DNA of 11,311 nucleotides, taken from assembly GCA_001780825.1 (NCBI GenBank), contig MFIX01000026.1:1-11311 (forward strand), in the 5' to 3' direction. A program made the position numbers and the translations under genes. How positions within the stretch are numbered: position 1 is the first letter of the stretch; the number at the start of each line of letters is the position of its first letter. Below are positions 7,942 through 11,311 of the stretch, piece by piece. The notes beneath the pieces are model-generated. The model did no database searches. It was not told the DNA's origin and was given only the letters and a program-made list of their open reading frames with translations. This DNA comes from Candidatus Glassbacteria bacterium RIFCSPLOWO2_12_FULL_58_11 (lineage in GTDB: Bacteria > Gemmatimonadota > Glassbacteria > GWA2-58-10).

Positions 7942-8049
7942 TGCACCTCCTTAGTCTGCTAAAAGTCGGTTATGGATTGCCGGGCAAATGAATTTATCTT
8001 TACTTTCGGAATCCCGGGGGCCGGGTTGGAATTATTTCGGCGCTCGGGT

Positions 8050-8078
8050 ATTAAAATGATTCGCGGGCCAGAAGACAA
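8050..8078 (-). promoter_or_regulatory. Putative promoter of DUF4832-kinase operon
   Basis: On the minus strand, TTGTCT (8078-8073) is followed after exactly 17 bases by TTTAAT (8055-8050). These match the sigma-70 consensus at 4 of 6 and 5 of 6 positions. Transcription would start near 8043, giving a leader of about 100 bases before the ATG at 7941. This is a pattern match only, and the host's promoter consensus is unknown. Confidence 0.4.
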
Positions 8079-8118
8079 AATAATTTTCAAAGGGCGAATG
8101 TGAAAGTAAAAAGCCCGC

Positions 8119-8133
8119 TCCGCGACAAGCGGA
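8119..8133. promoter_or_regulatory. Inverted repeat, candidate operator
   Basis: The arms tccgc (8119-8123) and gcgga (8129-8133) flank a five-base spacer, gacaa. The repeat lies between the two divergent -35-like boxes, directly next to the rightward one. This suits a dimeric activator, for example a response regulator, but so short a repeat can occur by chance. Confidence 0.25.
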
Positions 8134-8134
8134 A

Positions 8135-8163
8135 TTGCTCCCGGCACACGCAGGCTTTATATT
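8135..8163 (+). promoter_or_regulatory. Putative promoter of second GH36-like gene
   Basis: TTGCTC (8135-8140) is followed after 17 bases by TATATT (8158-8163). The -10 box matches the sigma-70 consensus at 5 of 6 positions, the -35 box only at 3 of 6, which would suit an activator-dependent promoter. The expected start near 8170 leaves a leader of about 97 bases before the ATG at 8267. Confidence 0.4.
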
Positions 8164-8266
8164 AAACCGATGTTTGAGTAGAGCGGCCGGAACCAGGACC
8201 TTTCCGGGTTTCCCGCCAACCGGCTGAAACCGCTAATCTTTTTCCACCCGCAGGAGAGCCAGCGCT

Positions 8267-10471
8267 ATGCATGCCAGGCCATTCATCTTGAAGATATTCG
8301 CGGCGGCTGCCGCGCTTCTTTTCTGTTTATCAGCCGGAGCGGCCGGACAGGCCGCTGCCGGAAATTCTCCGGCAGAGTGGAAAACTCTCGGAACTCTTAG
8401 TTATACCCTGTCCGATAATGCTCTGCAGGTACAGAGCAGGCGGATCGGCCTGAAAATCGACAGCCGGCTGGCGGTAAAGCCCGCTCTGCGGGAAAATGGC
8501 GGCGCCCTGAGCCCGGTCTCCGGGGAGGCCGCCCCGCCGGTCTTCGGGGCCCGGGTCGAGGGGTTCGAGGTTGAGGATTTCGCAGTCGACTGGGACCGTC
8601 TGAATATTAAGGAAATTTCGGACCAGCTTGGCCGGGGCGCCTGCCTGGAGCTGTCCGCCCGGTCAAAGCGTTACGGCATGAGAAACTTACAGTTCGAGGC
8701 GCAGGTGCGGCTTTCCTTTTACGAAAAATTCCCGGATGTGGTGATTTTCTCAGCCGGACTGAAAAACCTGAGCGGCCAGAATGTGAAAATCGAGCAGCTT
8801 GCCGGCAGCCGTTACCTGCTGGACCGCCGTCTGCTGGACCCCGGCTCGCGCCCCTGGGAATTCGCCTCCTACCAGGGAGCCGCCTATAACTGGAGCCGGG
8901 ATTACTCGGTGGTCCGGATCGTGCAGGACACCGATCAGAAAAATTTCATGGGGCTGGAGGACTTGGCGGATTCCGAGGGCGAGGGCGGCGGCACTCCGCT
9001 GATAGACCTCTGGGCTCCGGAAATGGGGCTGGCTCTGGCCTGCGCCGAAGCATCGCCCCAGTGGATTTCCCTGCCGGTCCGCACCCTCGCGGATGGCCGG
9101 GTGGAAATCGCGCTGACCGAGGAGCCGAAAGAGTACCTGGGCCAGAAGACGGTACTCGCTCCCGGCGAGTCCTGCGCGACTGTGCGCAGCGCCCTGATCC
9201 TTCACCACCTGGACTTCTACGATCCACTTCACACCTACGCCGATCTGCTGCGCGCCCAGGCCGTGCAAATCCCGCTCAGCTCGCCGCCGGAGTCTTACGA
9301 GCCGTACTGGAAAAGCTGGGGCTTCAAGCTGATTTTCAACCTGGAACAGATATACGGCGTGCTGCCGGAACTGAAGAAGATCGGGATAAAATGGGCCAAC
9401 CCGGATGACGGCTGGTTCACCTGGTACGGCGACTGGAAACCCAATCCGGCACCCGGAAAGTTCCCCGGCGGCGAAAGCGACATGCGCAAGTTTGTCTCCC
9501 GCCTTCACAGCCAGGGCTTCAAGACCAGCCCCTGGTGGTATCCCCAGGGAGTCAGCCCGGAAAGCGACCTGGCCCGCGAGCACCCCGACTGGCTGCTCCT
9601 GGACCGTCAGGGCAAGCCAGCTGTTTCCTCGCGCGACCTGTACATCATTTGCCCGGAGTACCAGCCCGGCGTGGACTATGTCGTCTCCCTGGTGGATAAA
9701 TTCATGGGCGATTGGGGCTATGACGGCCTCTACCTCGACTGCACGGACCTGAGCACGGCACCCCCCTGTTTCAATCCGGCGCACCATCACAAGTCCCCGC
9801 TGGATTCTTACACCCTCCAGTACAGGCTCTTTGAGGCGATCTACAAGCGGGCACAGGAAATCAAGCCCGGCTGCCCGGTCGAGATGTGTATCTGCGGCAT
9901 CCCCCACGACCCTTTCAAAATGGCATATTACAACGTAGCTAATGCTTCCGATCCGCTCAGCTCGCTGCAGATGAGAAGAAGGATCAAGGTGGAAAAAGCT
10001 TTCCGCGGCCCCACTTTCTGCGTCGGCGACTGCTATCAGGTGCCCGCAGGAGAATGGTACGGGAACGCGATCCAGGAGGATTTCGAGAGTGCCATGGGCA
10101 GCGGGGCCCAGGTGACTACCTTTTTTGCCGATCTTTCGCCGCAGCAGATGGAAAAGTGGAAGCGCTGGTTCGGGCTCTACCGTCAGATGGGCTTGAGCAG
10201 CGGTGAATACCTTAACCTTTACGACCTGGCGTTTGACACCCCGGAAGCTCACGTGGTGCGGAAAAACGGCAAGCTCTACTATGGCTTTTTCACGGACAAC
10301 TGGAGCACCGGCAGGCCGCTCGATCTGCGGGGCCTGGATCGCGACAAGAGCTACCGGGTGCGCGACTGGGTAAATGGCGTGGAACTGGGAACTGTGCAGG
10401 GTTCAAAGCCGCTGGTTCACCAGGCCTTCAAGGTGCATCTGCTGCTGGAGGCCACGCCGATAACAAATTGA
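8267..10471 (+). CDS. GH36-like glycoside hydrolase, secreted paralogue
   Basis: A predicted clan GH-D glycosidase of 734 residues, paralogous to the lipoprotein at 975. The N-terminus is a Sec signal peptide (about 1-25, hydrophobic core L-K-I-F-A-A-A-A-A-L-L-F, A-G-A-A-G end). It lacks a proper lipobox, so it is probably periplasmic or secreted. The N-terminal beta-domain is about 30 residues longer than in the paralogue. The barrel starts near Y344-E-P-Y-W and carries N-P-D-D-G-W-F (D380, D381), W-W-Y-P, H-P-D-W and L-L-D-R-Q-G-K-P. The nucleophile candidate is D491 in L-Y-L-D-C, where the Lys normal for GH36 K-x-D is absent. The acid/base candidate is D562 in A-S-D-P-L-S-S, 71 residues on, exactly as in the paralogue. 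A C-terminal beta-domain follows. AGGAG (8252-8256) precedes the start. The esterase gene follows after 91 bases on the same strand. A substrate different from that of the first paralogue is plausible because of the changed nucleophile motif. Confidence 0.78.
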   Translation: MHARPFILKIFAAAAALLFCLSAGAAGQAAAGNSPAEWKTLGTLSYTLSDNALQVQSRRIGLKIDSRLAVKPALRENGGALSPVSGEAAPPVFGARVEGFEVEDFAVDWDRLNIKEISDQLGRGACLELSARSKRYGMRNLQFEAQVRLSFYEKFPDVVIFSAGLKNLSGQNVKIEQLAGSRYLLDRRLLDPGSRPWEFASYQGAAYNWSRDYSVVRIVQDTDQKNFMGLEDLADSEGEGGGTPLIDLWAPEMGLALACAEASPQWISLPVRTLADGRVEIALTEEPKEYLGQKTVLAPGESCATVRSALILHHLDFYDPLHTYADLLRAQAVQIPLSSPPESYEPYWKSWGFKLIFNLEQIYGVLPELKKIGIKWANPDDGWFTWYGDWKPNPAPGKFPGGESDMRKFVSRLHSQGFKTSPWWYPQGVSPESDLAREHPDWLLLDRQGKPAVSSRDLYIICPEYQPGVDYVVSLVDKFMGDWGYDGLYLDCTDLSTAPPCFNPAHHHKSPLDSYTLQYRLFEAIYKRAQEIKPGCPVEMCICGIPHDPFKMAYYNVANASDPLSSLQMRRRIKVEKAFRGPTFCVGDCYQVPAGEWYGNAIQEDFESAMGSGAQVTTFFADLSPQQMEKWKRWFGLYRQMGLSSGEYLNLYDLAFDTPEAHVVRKNGKLYYGFFTDNWSTGRPLDLRGLDRDKSYRVRDWVNGVELGTVQGSKPLVHQAFKVHLLLEATPITN

Positions 10472-10562
10472 TTTTTGTCTTTCTGCATTGCGACAGATTC
10501 ATTACTAATTGCTTGTAAGGCTTTATTGATGCTCAGAACCCTTCCAACCCTCGAGGGCAACC

Positions 10563-11311
10563 ATGAGGTCATTCCTGATCTGCCTGCTGGCTGCATGTTT
10601 CGCTTTCACCGCTCCGCTCAATGCGGCAGAGGCCGCCGCCGATCCTTTCAAAGTCCTGCCGCTCGAGGATGAATTCGCCGACCAGTCGATCATGCTCCTC
10701 AAGCACCTCCAGCGCCAGCCTATCGAGCGCTCCTGGGAGCGCGAGGTGGAACTGGCGCGGATCAGGAACGAGGATGACTGGAAAGCCTACAAGGAACACC
10801 TCCTCCGGGATTACCGTAAAATCCTCGGCTTGCCTTTTCCGGAACGGATGCCTCTTAATGCAGAGGTAACCCGGGTGCTGGACCGGGGCGCCTACCGGAT
10901 CGAAAATGTGATCTACCAGAGCACACCGGGGATCAATGTCACCGCCAACCTTTACGTGCCCCAGTCCGGGGAGCCGCCATTTCCGGGGATCCTATTTCCC
11001 TGCGGGCACTGGCACGAGGGCAAGGCCGCTGTCGAGTATCATTCCGCGGCGCTTGGACTGGTCCAGAAAGGCTATGTGGTGCTGCTTTTCGACCCGGTGG
11101 GCCAGGGCGAGAGGTGCGATTATTTCAAGGCGGACGGCTCTCTGGTCACCCAGGAGCCGGTAATCGAGCATACCCTGCTGGCCAATCCGCTGTTCCTGAT
11201 CGGCAAACACCTGATGGCGGTGCGCATGTGGGATGCGATCCGGGGCCTCGACTATCTCGAGTCCCGGCCGGAGGTCGATCCGCAGCGGATCGGCTGCACG
11301 GGCAACTCGGG
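10563..11311 (+). CDS. Alpha/beta-hydrolase esterase, acetyl-xylan-esterase-like (partial, 3' end cut by window)
   Basis: The first 249 codons of a secreted alpha/beta hydrolase; the frame is still open at the window edge. The N-terminus is a signal sequence (about 1-22, L-N-A-A before E-A). An early L-A-A-C at residues 9-12 could alternatively be a lipobox, though it is unusually close to the start. Residues about 115-190 show the hydrolase core: N-V-T-A-N-L-Y-V-P, then F-P-C-G-H-W-H-E-G-K (oxyanion-hole region) and V-V-L-L-F-D-P-V-G-Q-G-E-R. The last complete codons read G-C-T-G-N-S, so S249 is the likely nucleophile of a G-N-S-G elbow. The Asp and His of the triad lie beyond the window. 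Such enzymes remove acetyl or other ester groups from plant-type glycans, which fits the neighbouring glycosidases. GAGGG (10553-10557) supports the ATG at 10563. Overlapping frames at 10475-10672 and 10621-10869 are shadows. The exact esterase family (AXE1/CE7-type or a related one) is uncertain. Confidence 0.75.
   Translation, partial: MRSFLICLLAACFAFTAPLNAAEAAADPFKVLPLEDEFADQSIMLLKHLQRQPIERSWEREVELARIRNEDDWKAYKEHLLRDYRKILGLPFPERMPLNAEVTRVLDRGAYRIENVIYQSTPGINVTANLYVPQSGEPPFPGILFPCGHWHEGKAAVEYHSAALGLVQKGYVVLLFDPVGQGERCDYFKADGSLVTQEPVIEHTLLANPLFLIGKHLMAVRMWDAIRGLDYLESRPEVDPQRIGCTGNS

Larger units (their letters stand above)
7942..8266. promoter_or_regulatory. Divergent intergenic promoter region
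   Basis: These 325 bases separate the DUF4832-kinase operon (leftward) from the GH36-like and esterase genes (rightward). The stretch holds no supported gene. It contains a sigma-70-like -35/-10 pair on each strand, both with 17-base spacers and each about 100 bases from its start codon, plus a short inverted repeat between them. A further odd palindrome, ttgccgggcaa (7977-7987), lies in the leftward leader. Divergent layout suggests that both transcription units are controlled together. Confidence 0.6.

Noticed and set aside
7977..7987. Palindrome ttgccgggcaa in the DUF4832 leader
   Set aside because: It has five-base arms around one base. It is too short to call an operator without a second copy.
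8110..8158. Possible structured leader (aaagcc...ggcttt with an inner hairpin)
   Set aside because: The pairing is short, covers the putative promoter rather than the transcript, and matches no riboswitch I recognise.
8750..10252. Minus-strand frame of 500 codons opposite the second GH36-like gene
   Set aside because: It is antisense to conserved catalytic motifs of a real gene. The same kind of shadow appears opposite the paralogue, which points to codon bias rather than coding.

Overview
The window looks like part of a polysaccharide- or glycoside-utilisation region from a GC-rich, Gram-negative, probably uncultured bacterium. The evidence is a set of secreted carbohydrate-active proteins (a lipoprotein and several Sec-type signal peptides), a membrane histidine kinase with a large periplasmic propeller, and recognisable Shine-Dalgarno sites. 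This architecture is common in FCB/PVC-type and candidate phyla, but the sequence alone does not fix the lineage. No tRNA, rRNA, CRISPR array or transposase was seen.

Layout. Positions 1-974 are AT-rich and hold one small cytoplasmic DUF3788 gene (289-693, +) in otherwise gene-poor DNA. From 975 the composition switches to GC-rich. A GH36-like alpha-galactosidase-type lipoprotein (975-3125, +) converges on a long sensor histidine kinase (3302-6409, -), and the gap between them carries two hairpin/palindrome elements with a shared end sequence. Upstream of the kinase, on the same strand, is a secreted DUF4832 protein with a TIM-barrel glycosidase look (6460-7941, -), so DUF4832 then kinase is a likely two-gene operon. 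A divergent 325-bp promoter region (7942-8266) separates it from a second GH36-like secreted paralogue (8267-10471, +). That gene is followed 91 bases later by the 5' part of an alpha/beta-hydrolase esterase of acetyl-xylan-esterase type (10563 to window end, +).

How the genes may work together (inference): the two GH36-like enzymes, the DUF4832 protein and the esterase would trim and de-esterify a branched glycan outside the cytoplasm. The propeller of the kinase would sense the substrate or its products. The kinase has no receiver or DNA-binding domain, so its response regulator must be a separate protein, which is not in this window. The divergent promoter region has -10/-35-like pairs on both strands and an inverted repeat between them, which makes it the natural place for such a regulator to act.

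The most interesting points are the two GH36-like paralogues, which share catalytic spacing and an unusual conserved motif block but differ at the nucleophile motif (K-M-D versus L-Y-L-D), and the association of a stand-alone kinase with a DUF4832 protein.
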